The position numbers were made by a program, and so were the translations under genes. Below are positions 51,987 through 60,617 of a stretch of 64,000 nucleotides of DNA, in pieces. Position 1 is the first letter of the stretch; every line of letters begins with the position of its first letter. The DNA comes from Actinomadura harenae (GTDB lineage Bacteria; Actinomycetota; Actinomycetes; Streptosporangiales; Streptosporangiaceae), in the NCBI RefSeq assembly GCF_003696215.1, contig NZ_RFFG01000026.1:35837-99836 (forward strand). Reading direction: 5' to 3'. The notes beneath the pieces were generated by a model. The model ran no database searches. It was not told the DNA's origin and worked only from the letters and a program-made list of their open reading frames with translations.

Positions 51987-52383
51987 ACGTTCCGTGAGCA
52001 GGTGCCCGGCTGCTCGAGCGGTACCAGCGTCGAACGAGCAGGCTCACCGGCCGACTGGGCGCGGTGGTTCGGGGGCCGGCCGGGCGGGCGCTCAGGTCGT
52101 CCAGGGCCGGGTCTCGACGACGGTGCTGCCGGTGGCGCCGCTTCTCAGTGCGCCGCCCCCTGCTCCTGGCGTACTTGCCGCCCCATCCGATGTAGATCTG
52201 CCTGCGGTTCGTCCGATTTTGGCCCCTCTGGTCCCCCGTCCCGGAATCCCCTCGTACGGCGACGACCGGCTGCGGGCGTTTCGTGGTGTGGGGTGTTCGG
52301 GTGCCTGCCGGGTGGGGCGTGTGGTGTCTGTGGGACGGCCCGGGGTTGTGGGTTTCCGGGCGCGTCCGCTGGAGGTGGGTGGG
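51987..52383. other. Intergenic, nothing recognisable
   Basis: About 400 bases between the LanC scrap and the exporter gene. No missing cluster gene (dehydratase or FxLD precursor) can be recognised here on either strand. Confidence 0.35.
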
Positions 52384-53943
52384 TCATTCCGTGGTGGACG
52401 GGGTGGGTTCGGGGGCGGTGGTCTGCTCTCCCGGTTCTCCCGCGTCTGGGTCCGTGGCGGGTTGGGGGGTGGGGCGGCGGAGGACGGTGTAGGCGACGGC
52501 GGCTGCGGCGATGCCGCCGAGGACGCCGACGATGGCGATGGTGGTCATGGCGTGGACGAAGGCGTCGCGGGCGGTGTGGGCGAGGGCGGTGTCGTGGGTT
52601 CGGGTGGCCAGGGCGAGGGCGTCGCCGAGGGATTCGCGGGCGGGGCCGGTGATGGTGTCGGGCAGGTTGCGGGAGTAGGCGGTGGTCAGGACGGTGCCGA
52701 GGATGGCGACGCTGAGGGCCTGGCCGATCTGCTGGACGGTGTCGTTGACGGCGGAGCCGACTCCGGCGCGGTCCTTGGGGAGGGCGGCGAGGAGGGTGCC
52801 GTAGGCGGCGGGTCCGGCGGTGCCGCTGCCGGCGCCCATGACCATGAGGGCGGCGACGAGGTGGGGGTAGCCGTCGCCGGGGCGGATGAGGGCGAGGAGG
52901 CCGAATCCGGCGGCGAGGAGGAGGAGTCCGGTGGCGAGGGCGGCGCGGGTGCCGAGTTTGCGGTCGAGGGCGACGCCGATGCCGTTGAAGGCGATGACGG
53001 TGACGAGCATGGGCATGAAGGCCAGGCCGGTCTTGAGGGGGGTGTAGTCGAGGACGAACTGGAGGTACTGGGTGAGGGCGAGGGTGAGGCCGCCGGCGGA
53101 CAGGGACATCAGGACGATGGAGAGGCTGGCGCCGGTGAAGTTGCGGTTGGCGAACAGGGCGATGGGGAGCATCGGGTGGGGGGTGTGGCGTTCCCAGAGC
53201 GCGAAGCCGGTGAGACCGAGGGCGGCGAGCGCGAAGCCGATGAGGACGGTGGGGGCGGTCCAGCCGTGGCGGGCGATGTTGATGACGGCCCAGACGAGGG
53301 CGGTCATGCCGGTGGTGGACAGCAGGGCGCCGGGCAGGTCGGGGCGGTTGGCGGGGCCGCGGGATTCGGGGATGACGATGAGGGCGGCGATGACGCCGAG
53401 GATCGCGACGGGGATGTTGATGAGGAAGACCGAGCCCCACCAGTAGTGCTGGAGGAGGAGTCCGCCGGCGACGGGGGCGCCGAGGGCGCCGACCATGAGG
53501 GCCGAGCTCCAGATCGCGATGGCCTTCTTGCGTTCGTCGTCGTCGAAGACGGTGGTGAGGATCGACAGGGTGCCGGGCATGAGGAAGGCGCCGCCGATGC
53601 CCATGAGGGCGCGGGCGGTGATGAGTTCGGTGGGGTCGCCGGCGTAGGCGGCGAGGCCTGAGGCGCCGCCGAAGAGGATGAGGCCGGTGATGAGGCCGAG
53701 GCGGCGGCCGTAGCGGTCGGAGAGGGCTCCCGCGGTGAGGAGGAGTCCGGCGAACACCAGGATGTAGGCGTCGAGGATCCACTGGATGTCGGCGTTGCTG
53801 GCGCCGAGGTCGCGGATGAGTGAGGGGATCGCGACGGTCAGGACGGTGTTGTCGATGACGACGACGAGGAGGCTGAGGCAGAGGACGGCGAGGATGAGCC
53901 AGCGCCGTGGATCCGGCGTGGTGGTGGGCATGGGGGTGCTCAC
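52384..53943 (-). CDS. MFS exporter, DHA2 (14-TM) family
   Basis: A 519-residue major facilitator with about 14 hydrophobic segments. VVVIDNTVLTVAIPSLIRDL (about 27-46) is the DHA2 motif D1, GALSDRYGRRLGLITGLIL motif A, and APVAGGLLLQHYWWGSVFLI motif C with its Gly/Pro pattern. Such proteins expel drugs or signalling compounds using the proton gradient. Start is a GTG at 53943 with AGGAAG just before. It is divergent from the TetR gene; two operator-like sites between them indicate direct control. The C-terminus is Pro/Thr-rich. Confidence 0.9.
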   Translation of the reverse strand: MSTPMPTTTPDPRRWLILAVLCLSLLVVVIDNTVLTVAIPSLIRDLGASNADIQWILDAYILVFAGLLLTAGALSDRYGRRLGLITGLILFGGASGLAAYAGDPTELITARALMGIGGAFLMPGTLSILTTVFDDDERKKAIAIWSSALMVGALGAPVAGGLLLQHYWWGSVFLINIPVAILGVIAALIVIPESRGPANRPDLPGALLSTTGMTALVWAVINIARHGWTAPTVLIGFALAALGLTGFALWERHTPHPMLPIALFANRNFTGASLSIVLMSLSAGGLTLALTQYLQFVLDYTPLKTGLAFMPMLVTVIAFNGIGVALDRKLGTRAALATGLLLLAAGFGLLALIRPGDGYPHLVAALMVMGAGSGTAGPAAYGTLLAALPKDRAGVGSAVNDTVQQIGQALSVAILGTVLTTAYSRNLPDTITGPARESLGDALALATRTHDTALAHTARDAFVHAMTTIAIVGVLGGIAAAAVAYTVLRRPTPQPATDPDAGEPGEQTTAPEPTPSTTE

Positions 53944-53949
53944 TTCCTA

Positions 53950-54002
53950 TCGTACGGTGCACGATTTTTCGAACACTGTACTACTCGTCGCACGCTGTAC
54001 GA
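53950..54002. promoter_or_regulatory. Two operator-like near-palindromes between MFS and TetR genes
   Basis: TCGTACGGTGCACGA (53950-53964) and TCGCACGCTGTACGA (53988-54002) are related 15-bp imperfect palindromes, 38 bases apart in register. The first overlaps the MFS -10 (TACGAT on the minus strand), and the second lies just upstream of a TetR -10 candidate TAGGGT (54010-54015). The TetR protein probably represses both genes here. Confidence 0.65.
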
Positions 54003-54063
54003 CGGTAGGTAGGGTGAAGGCCTGCTCCCTGCCCGGGGACCTGGTGAGATCGAAGGACGTGTG

Positions 54064-54945
54064 ATGCCGCGGAAGACCGACCCGATCAGCGACTCGGTGT
54101 GGATGCGTCCTGAGCGTCCGCGCCGGGGCCGTCCGCAGCTGAGCCGGGGGGAGATCGTGACGGCGGCGGTGGCGCTGCTGGACGCCGAGGGCCTGGAGGG
54201 GTTCAGCATGCGGCGGCTGGGCGCGGCGCTGGGGGCGGGCGCGACGTCGCTGTACTTCTATGTGGACGGCAAGAACGAGCTGCTGGATCTCGCGATGGAC
54301 GAGATCATGGGCGAGGTGCCGCTGCCGGGCCCGGAGGTGAGGTGGCGGGAGGCCGCGGCGGGGTTCGTGCGGGAGATGCGGCGGATGCTGGTCCGGCATC
54401 CCTGGGTGATCGGGTTGTTCGGGACGCGGTTGACGATCGGCCCGAACTCGTTGCGGTTCAGTGACCGGTTCATCGAGGTGTTCCTCTCGGCGGGGTTCTC
54501 CGGGCAGGCGGTGTCGTGGGCGAGTTCGGTGCTGATGTCGCACGCGGTCGGGTCGGCGGCGGGTCAGGCGTCCTACCAGCGGGCGACCGAGGGGCTGGGC
54601 CTGGAGCACGAGGAGCTGCTGGAGCGGTTCGATCCGTTTGTGGTGGAGCAGGCGGAGCGGTATCCGGCCTACGCGCGGTGGTGGCTGGAGAACCGGGACC
54701 AGATGGCCGGGTGGGACGGTCCTGAGGAGGGCGCGGAGTTCGGCGCGCAGCGGATCCTGGACGGCCTGGAGCTGTGGCTGCACCGCGAGCACCTCGAGGC
54801 GGTCTCCCCCGCCCGCCCGAAGCGGGCCACGGGCGGCGACGCCGCGTCCGACGCCGCGTCCGACACCGCGTCCGACACCGCGTCTGACGCGGACGCGGAC
54901 GTGAACGCGGATGCTGTGAGCGGGCAGCGGCCCGCCGATCGCTGA
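54064..54945 (+). CDS. TetR-family transcriptional regulator
   Basis: A 293-residue TetR protein (ATG at 54064; a GTG directly before is also possible). GEIVTAAVALLDAEGLEGFS and MRRLGAALGAGATSLYFYVD form the DNA-binding domain at about 29-68. The ligand-binding part follows, ending in a long Asp/Ala/Ser tail whose DNA is a run of 12-bp units (about 54838-54895). It is divergent from the MFS exporter and likely represses it until a ligand binds. Its stop is 5 bases before the alkB start. Confidence 0.85.
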   Translation: MPRKTDPISDSVWMRPERPRRGRPQLSRGEIVTAAVALLDAEGLEGFSMRRLGAALGAGATSLYFYVDGKNELLDLAMDEIMGEVPLPGPEVRWREAAAGFVREMRRMLVRHPWVIGLFGTRLTIGPNSLRFSDRFIEVFLSAGFSGQAVSWASSVLMSHAVGSAAGQASYQRATEGLGLEHEELLERFDPFVVEQAERYPAYARWWLENRDQMAGWDGPEEGAEFGAQRILDGLELWLHREHLEAVSPARPKRATGGDAASDAASDTASDTASDADADVNADAVSGQRPADR

Positions 54946-54950
54946 CGGCC

Positions 54951-55613
54951 GTGGACGCGCTGATCCCGCGTCCGCCTGCCGAACTCGCGCCGGGTGTCGT
55001 CCTTGTTCCCGGCTGGCTGGGGCCCGGGGTGCAGGCGCGGCTGGTGGAGGCGTGCCGGGAATGGGCGCGTGGCCCCGCCGGGATGCGGCGGGTGCGGCTT
55101 CCGGGTGGCGGGGTGATGTCGGTGCGGACGGTGTGCCTGGGGTGGCACTGGGAGCCGTACCGGTACGTCCGGGCCGTCGACGGTGTTCCGGTGAAGCCGT
55201 TCCCGGAGTGGCTGGCGGAGCTGGGCGGTCGGGCGCTGGCGGACGCGCGCGGCCTGTCCCCCGCGTTGGCCGCGGATCCGGCGGCCGACGGCTGGGATCC
55301 GGACGTGGCCCTGGTGAACTTCTACGACGCCGACGCCCGGATGGGGCTGCACCAGGACCGGGACGAGCGCAGCGCCGCGCCGGTGGTGTCGTTCAGCGTG
55401 GGCGACACCGGGGTGTTCCGGCTGGGGAATCCGGAGGGGCGGGGGCGCCCGTGGCGGGACGTGCCGTTGGAGTCGGGTGACGTCCTGGTGTTCGGGGGGC
55501 CGAACCGGCTGGCGTTCCATGGGGTGACGCGGGTGCTGCCGGGGACGGGCCCGTCCGGTACCGGCATGGGCGCGGGGCGCCTGAACCTCACGCTCCGCGT
55601 CACCGGTCTGTGA
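54951..55613 (+). CDS. alkB: AlkB-type alpha-ketoglutarate-dependent dioxygenase
   Basis: A 220-residue Fe(II)/2-oxoglutarate oxygenase. LHQDRDE gives His134 and Asp136, AFHGV His190, and RLNLTLR (210-216) is the R-x-N-x-T-x-R motif binding 2-oxoglutarate. LVNFYDADARMGLH and GDTGVFRLG are also typical. AlkB removes methyl groups from 1-methyladenine and 3-methylcytosine in DNA, releasing formaldehyde. Start is a GTG at 54951, 5 bases after the TetR stop, so the two share an mRNA. A strong terminator follows. Confidence 0.9.
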   Translation: MDALIPRPPAELAPGVVLVPGWLGPGVQARLVEACREWARGPAGMRRVRLPGGGVMSVRTVCLGWHWEPYRYVRAVDGVPVKPFPEWLAELGGRALADARGLSPALAADPAADGWDPDVALVNFYDADARMGLHQDRDERSAAPVVSFSVGDTGVFRLGNPEGRGRPWRDVPLESGDVLVFGGPNRLAFHGVTRVLPGTGPSGTGMGAGRLNLTLRVTGL

Positions 55614-55633
55614 GCGCTCCCCCACCAATGAGC

Positions 55634-55667
55634 GTCCCCCTCGGCCGGTTCGGTGGCCGAGGGGGAC
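55634..55667. terminator. Bidirectional terminator
   Basis: A perfect 13-bp stem, GTCCCCCTCGGCC paired with GGCCGAGGGGGAC, with an 8-base loop, lies between the convergent alkB and DUF885 genes. Confidence 0.75.
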
Positions 55668-55695
55668 GTGGGCGATGTGGGGTGGAGGTGAGGCG

Positions 55696-57363
55696 TCAGG
55701 CGGAGTGGGTGAACTCGGCGCGGAGGCGGTCCAGGCCCATGGGGCCGAGGTCCAGGGCGTGCTGGTGGAACGCCCGGAGGTCGAACGCGGCGCCGTCGCG
55801 GTGGCGGGCGGCCTCGCGGGCCTCCAGCCAGATCCGCTCGCCGAGCTTGTAGGCGATGGCCTGGCCGGGGCGTCCGAGGTAGCGGTCGATCTCGAAGGCG
55901 ACCTCGGCGGGGGTCATGGCGCCGCCGTGGCGGGTGAGGAACTCGCGGCCGAGGTCGGCGTTCCAGCGCTCGCCCTCGTGGAAGCCGGTCCCGGCGGGGA
56001 TCGGGAGTTCCAGGTGCAGGCCGATGTCCAGGACGACGCGGGCGGCGCGCAGCTGCTGTCCGCCGGCGAGCATGCCGAGGCGGTGGGCGGGGTTGCGGTA
56101 GTAGCCGAGTTCGTCCATCAGGCGTTCGGCGTACAGGCCCCAGCCCTCGCAGTGGCCGGGGTGGAGTTCGCTGGAGGTCCGCTGGAAGCGGTTGAGGGTG
56201 GTGGTGTTGAGGGTGGTCGCGCCGAGTTGCAGGTGGTGGCCGGGGACGCCCTCGTGGTACATGGTCGCCGGAACGGTCCAGGTGATCATGTCGGCGTCGG
56301 GGGCGGGGACGGTCCACCAGACGGTGCCGGGGCGGGAGAGGTCCTCGGCGGGGGCCAGGTAGTAGATGCCGGAGTCGACCGGGGGGATGCGGCAGTCGAC
56401 GGTGCGGAGCGGTTCGGGGATGGTGAAGTGGGTGCCGTCCAGGTCGTCGATGGCGCGGTCGGCGAGGTCCTGGATGTGGCGGCGGAACGCCTCGGCGCTG
56501 GTGACGCGGTGGGCGGGGTCGGCGTCGAGGGCGGCGATGACCTCGGCGACGCGCGCGCCGGGCAGGATCCGGGCGGCCTCCTCGGCCATCTCGGCCTCGA
56601 CGCGGGCGAGTTCGGCCCAGCCCCAGGCGTAGGTCTCCTCCAGGTCCAGGGTGGTGCCGAGGTAGTCGCGGACGCCGAGGGCGTAGGCGTCGCGGCCCAG
56701 GGCGTCGTGGGCGGGGGCGTGGGGGGCGATCTCGGTTTCGAGGTAGTGGGCGAAGTCGTGGAGGGCGGCCGCGGCGGCGCGCGCGGCGGCCGTGAGGGGT
56801 TCGGCGAGGGGGCCGCCGCCGTACTGGGCGTAGCGGTCGGCGAGGCCGGTGAGGTAGGCGGGGGCGATCCGGCACACCTCGATGTTGCGCTGGACCTGGC
56901 GGAGCGGCGCGACGCGTCCGCGCTGGCGGGCGGCGGTGAGGGTGGTGGTGAGCCCGGCGAGGACGGCGGGGAACGCCGACAGGCGGGCGAGGACGGGTTC
57001 CCAGCGGGTCGCGGGGCCCTGGTCGAGGAGTTCGACGGCCTGCCGCAGCCGCTGGACGGGCCCGTCGGTGGTGTCGAGGAGCTGGTCGCGGACGCCGGCG
57101 TCGGCGAGGGCGATCTCGGTTTCGAGGCGGTCGCGCAGGACGGCGGCGGCGATCCGCGCCCCGCCCGTGTCGTCGACGGGGGTCTTGTCGAGTTCGGCGA
57201 GGGTGCGGCGCGCCAGGTCGGTGCGGGCCGCTTCGCCGTCGGGGCTGTAGTCGGTGAGCCGGTCGTCCTGCCCGGCGATGCCCATCATCGCGGCCAGGCA
57301 GGGGTCCAGCGCGGCCATCTCGTCGACGTGGCGGTCGGCCAGCGCGTCCAGGGAAGTGATCAT
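55696..57363 (-). CDS. DUF885-family peptidase-like protein
   Basis: A 555-residue protein. The putative zinc site is HEGVPGHH (370-377), an HE-x4-H variant with a further Glu in HCEGWGLYAERLMDELGYY about 30 residues on. The N-terminal 300 residues are helical, and AHRLGMLAGGQQLRAARVV and GRPGQAIAYKLGERIW are conserved blocks. The family is widespread in actinobacteria, often exported elsewhere; here no signal peptide is visible, so it is probably cytoplasmic. Substrate unknown. It is followed by the LysE gene 73 bases upstream on the same strand. Confidence 0.85.
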   Translation of the reverse strand: MITSLDALADRHVDEMAALDPCLAAMMGIAGQDDRLTDYSPDGEAARTDLARRTLAELDKTPVDDTGGARIAAAVLRDRLETEIALADAGVRDQLLDTTDGPVQRLRQAVELLDQGPATRWEPVLARLSAFPAVLAGLTTTLTAARQRGRVAPLRQVQRNIEVCRIAPAYLTGLADRYAQYGGGPLAEPLTAAARAAAAALHDFAHYLETEIAPHAPAHDALGRDAYALGVRDYLGTTLDLEETYAWGWAELARVEAEMAEEAARILPGARVAEVIAALDADPAHRVTSAEAFRRHIQDLADRAIDDLDGTHFTIPEPLRTVDCRIPPVDSGIYYLAPAEDLSRPGTVWWTVPAPDADMITWTVPATMYHEGVPGHHLQLGATTLNTTTLNRFQRTSSELHPGHCEGWGLYAERLMDELGYYRNPAHRLGMLAGGQQLRAARVVLDIGLHLELPIPAGTGFHEGERWNADLGREFLTRHGGAMTPAEVAFEIDRYLGRPGQAIAYKLGERIWLEAREAARHRDGAAFDLRAFHQHALDLGPMGLDRLRAEFTHSA

Positions 57364-57436
57364 CTCCCCAGCGTAGGGCCCGGCGGCGGGCGGTCACGCG
57401 GTGCCCGTTCCGCGTGTCCGTGATCTTGTGGTCCGG

Positions 57437-58123
57437 TCAGGTGGAGTCGGTGGCCAGGCGCAGGCCGAAGCCGAGGAGGACGACGCCGGACACGCGTTCC
57501 AGGACGCGGCGGACGCGGGGCCGCCGCAGGACGCGTCCGGCGCCGCCGGCGAGCCACACGATCGGCGTGTACCAGGCCAGGTCGACCAGGGCCCACAGCA
57601 CCGACAGCCCGATGAGGGTGAGGGGGACGGACGCGCCGTGCGGGACGAACTGCGGCAGGAACGACACGGCGAACACGCCGGCCTTGGGGTTGGCGAAGCT
57701 GGTCACCACGCCCTGCCGGTAGCTCCGTCCCACGCCCGTCGGCGCTGCGTCCTCGCCGCCCGCCGCCTCCGAATCCGCCCCTTCCGCAGACGACGCAGAC
57801 GCCGCGGATGACGTGGACGCCGTGGAAGCGGTGGGCTTCGCGCGGCGGGACTGCCAGAGGGCCCGGAGCCCGAACCAGACCAGGACGGCGGCGCCCGTGA
57901 TCCGCAGGACGTCGTAGGCGACGCGGGAGGCGACCAGCAGCGCCGACAGTCCCAGTGCGGCGGCCAGGCCCCAGGCCAGGACGCCGGTCTCGTTCCCCAG
58001 GACGGTCGCCAGTCCCGCGCGGCGTCCTTCGCGCGCGGCGCGCTGGACGATCACCACGGTGCTGGGTCCGGGCACCATCGCGATGAGGAACGCCGCGCCG
58101 AGGAAAGCCACCAGTTCGTTCAC
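57437..58123 (-). CDS. LysE-family exporter
   Basis: A 228-residue membrane protein with about six hydrophobic segments. The GTG at 58123 (VNELVAFLGAAFLIAMVPGP) is the natural start; the family motif is AMVPGPSTVVIV near 15-26. SFANPKAGVFAVSFLPQFV, with the conserved NPK, is the second landmark. LysE/RhtB proteins export amino acids or related metabolites. A Ser/Ala/Glu-rich insertion of about 30 residues after segment three (SSAASASSAEGADSE) is unusual and low complexity. Confidence 0.85.
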   Translation of the reverse strand: MNELVAFLGAAFLIAMVPGPSTVVIVQRAAREGRRAGLATVLGNETGVLAWGLAAALGLSALLVASRVAYDVLRITGAAVLVWFGLRALWQSRRAKPTASTASTSSAASASSAEGADSEAAGGEDAAPTGVGRSYRQGVVTSFANPKAGVFAVSFLPQFVPHGASVPLTLIGLSVLWALVDLAWYTPIVWLAGGAGRVLRRPRVRRVLERVSGVVLLGFGLRLATDST

Positions 58124-58196
58124 GGGTGCATCCTCGCCGCGCGCCGCGTCCCGTGGCAAGACCGCCCGGCGGCCCGCCGGCGCGCCGGGGGCGGCG

Positions 58197-59195
58197 TCAG
58201 ACGGATCCGGCGCCGCCGCCGTCGTCGCCGGGTGAGCCGGTCGGGCCCGGGGTCACGGGTGAGGTGCCCCGGGGGGTCGGCGTCGGCGAGGGCGACGGGG
58301 TCGCCGGGGTGGTCGGCGGTGGCGTGTCCGACGGGCTCTCGAGGGTCGGTTCGGGGGGCTGCGGCGGCGGGGTCTTCACCGTCGGCTGGCAGGCGAACAG
58401 GACCAGCAGCAGGACCGCGAGGACGGCCAGGACTCCGGCGAGGGTGAGGATCGCGGCGACCAGGCCGCGTTCCGGGGGCCGTTCGGGGGGCGGCCCGGCG
58501 GGCAGCGGCGGTCCCAGGGGGGCCTCGAGGGCGGGTTCGCCGGTGCCGCCCGCCCAGTACGGCTGGAACAGGGGGCCGCGGCGGCGCACGCCGCCCCAGC
58601 GTCCGCGGAGCGCGCCGCGCGGGACGACGGGCTCGAGGAACCGTTCCGCGCCGGGCGTGTGGCCGTCGAAGGTGGTCGCGATCCAGGGGGCGGGCCCGTC
58701 GGGCTGCGCCGCGAGGATCTCCGCCACTCCCCCGGGCCCGCCACCTACCACGGGCGCGGGCGCGGCTGCGGGTCCGGTGCCGAAGCCGGGTGTTTCGTCG
58801 TGCGCGGCGAACACCGGACGCGCCTGACCGTCCACGGCCGCCCCCGCCCCCGGGTCCGGCCCTGCTCCGGGCGCCGCCGGGGCAGGCGCGGGGGTGGGGT
58901 CGGTGAGGGTGGGCGCGGCGGTCCCCGGGACGGTTCCGGTGGCGCCGGGGATGGGCGCGGGGAGGTGGCCGGGGGCGTGAGAGGTTCCTGCCAGGCCCGC
59001 CAGGATCGCGGCGCGGAACCGGTCGCGGGCGGCGGCGTCGGAGGCGGCGTCGCGGGACAGGACCGCGACGCTCGCGCGGCGTCCCTGGTCGTCCACGCCG
59101 AGGTACACGATCCCGGCCGCGTTCTCGGTGAGCCGGGCCGTCAGCCGGAACGGCCCCACCCGGACAGGATCCCCGGAGGGCAGCGGCCGTGACAT
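58197..59195 (-). CDS. Degenerate kinase-like single-pass membrane protein
   Basis: A 332-residue protein. Residues 11-48 resemble the N-lobe of a Hanks kinase (VGPFRLTARLTENAAGIVYL, then a beta-3 strand SVAVL), but the Gly-rich loop is degraded and the ATP lysine is absent. PAPWIATTFDGHTPG near 168-182 recalls the hinge segment. The catalytic loop and DFG are missing, replaced by Pro/Ala-rich linkers. Residues 245-268 are a transmembrane helix and the outside tail is Pro/Thr/Ser-rich. TAGGCT 7 bases before the ATG suggests a leaderless mRNA. It is divergent from the moxR operon. A pseudokinase-like role is inference. Confidence 0.55.
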   Translation of the reverse strand: MSRPLPSGDPVRVGPFRLTARLTENAAGIVYLGVDDQGRRASVAVLSRDAASDAAARDRFRAAILAGLAGTSHAPGHLPAPIPGATGTVPGTAAPTLTDPTPAPAPAAPGAGPDPGAGAAVDGQARPVFAAHDETPGFGTGPAAAPAPVVGGGPGGVAEILAAQPDGPAPWIATTFDGHTPGAERFLEPVVPRGALRGRWGGVRRRGPLFQPYWAGGTGEPALEAPLGPPLPAGPPPERPPERGLVAAILTLAGVLAVLAVLLLVLFACQPTVKTPPPQPPEPTLESPSDTPPPTTPATPSPSPTPTPRGTSPVTPGPTGSPGDDGGGAGSV

Positions 59196-59579
59196 GTCCG
59201 TCAGCCTAACAACACCCGCCCGCTCCGGGATCCCGCCCGTGGCGGCGGCCGCCGACCGCCCCTGCGGGCGTCGCGCCGGCCGCCGGGCGGGGCGTTCCTG
59301 TGGGGCTCCCGGGGCGATCGTGCCGGGCCTGGCCGGATGGTGTCCGCAGGGCAAGGGTGGGTGTTCCCCGCCACACCCCTCGGAGTGATCGCGTAAGGTC
59401 GGAAAAGGGGCCGCACCGGCACGGGGCGTCCCCGCCCGCCGTGGCCCGCCGGGACGCGCGGCCGGCGCCCTTGGAGGTTTCGGTGGCGCCGTCCCGCCCC
59501 TGGTCGGGGCTCCGGGCGCCGCGCCTCGTGCCGCACCGCCCGTCCGTCCATTGCCGTCCATCCAGTGAGGGACCCGCAG

Positions 59580-60617
59580 ATGACCGTCGCCGCCCACGAC
59601 GTCGACCAGGCCGCCGCGCTGCTCCAGCGGACGGTCACGGAGGTCAAGAAGGTCATCGTCGGGCAGGAGCACATGGTCGAGCGGATGGTGGTGGCGCTCC
59701 TCGCGCGCGGCCACTGCCTGATCGAGGGTGTGCCGGGTGTCGCCAAGACGCTGGCGGTCGGGACGCTCGCGCGGGTGGTGGGCGGGACGTTCGCGCGGTT
59801 GCAGTTCACGCCGGACCTGGTGCCGTCCGACATCGTGGGCACGCGGATCTACCATCCCTCGACCGAGCAGTTCGACGTGGAGCTCGGGCCGGTGTTCGTG
59901 AACTTCGTGCTGGCCGACGAGATCAACCGGGCGCCCGCGAAGGTCCAGTCGGCGCTGCTGGAGGTCATGGCGGAGCGGCAGGTGTCGCTGGGCGGGCACA
60001 CCTACAAGCTGCCCGCGCCGTTCATCGTGCTGGCGACGCAGAACCCGATCGAGTCCGAGGGCGTGTACCCGCTGCCGGAGGCGCAGCGCGACCGGTTCCT
60101 GATGAAGATCGACGTGCGGTATCCGGGGGCGCACGAGGAGCTGCAGATCCTGCGGCGGATGAGCGTGGACCCGCCGGAGGCCGACGCGCTCCTCACCCCG
60201 GAGATGCTGATCGGGTTGCAGCGCGCCGCGGAGGAGGTGTCGGTGCACGAGCTGGTCGCCGACTACATCGTGCGGCTGGTGATGGCGACGCGTGAGCCGG
60301 AGCAGTACCGGCTGCCGGACCTGCGGCCGGTGATCGAGATCGGCGCGAGTCCGCGGGCGACGCTGGGGCTGGTGGGCGCGGCGCGGGGTTTGGCGCTGCT
60401 GAACGGCCGTGACTACGTGCTGCCCGACGATGTGCGGGCGGTCGCGCGGGACGTGATGTCGCACCGGATCGTGCTGTCGTTCGACGCCCTCGCCGACGGT
60501 GTCGACACCGGGGACGTGGTGGAGCAGATCCTGGCGGCGGTGCCGCCGCCGCGCGTGGTGTGGAACCAGGGGACGACCGCCGGTGCCGGGGCCGGTGCCG
60601 GTCAGGTGACGGCCTGA
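59580..60617 (+). CDS. MoxR-family AAA+ ATPase
   Basis: A 345-residue AAA+ protein. GVPGVAKT (50-57) is Walker A, LADEIN (111-116) Walker B, LATQNPIESEGVYPLPEAQ the sensor-1 region and RDRFLMKIDV the Arg finger area. GTGAGGGACC precedes the ATG at 59580. MoxR ATPases act as chaperones for VWA-domain partners. The next two genes are exactly that, a DUF58 protein (TGATG overlap) and a VWA protein, so this is the conserved MoxR-DUF58-VWA operon. Its target complex is unknown. Confidence 0.9.
   Translation: MTVAAHDVDQAAALLQRTVTEVKKVIVGQEHMVERMVVALLARGHCLIEGVPGVAKTLAVGTLARVVGGTFARLQFTPDLVPSDIVGTRIYHPSTEQFDVELGPVFVNFVLADEINRAPAKVQSALLEVMAERQVSLGGHTYKLPAPFIVLATQNPIESEGVYPLPEAQRDRFLMKIDVRYPGAHEELQILRRMSVDPPEADALLTPEMLIGLQRAAEEVSVHELVADYIVRLVMATREPEQYRLPDLRPVIEIGASPRATLGLVGAARGLALLNGRDYVLPDDVRAVARDVMSHRIVLSFDALADGVDTGDVVEQILAAVPPPRVVWNQGTTAGAGAGAGQVTA

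Noticed and set aside
51994..53661. A 555-codon plus-strand frame opposite the MFS exporter, plus the 605-codon frame at 52145-53962
   Set aside because: Gly/Glu/Asp- or Arg/Pro/His-rich shadow frames of the exporter with no domain or ribosome binding site.
55675..57423. A 582-codon plus-strand frame opposite the DUF885 gene
   Set aside because: A Gly/Val/Glu-rich shadow. The minus-strand frame has the HEGVPGHH motif and family blocks.
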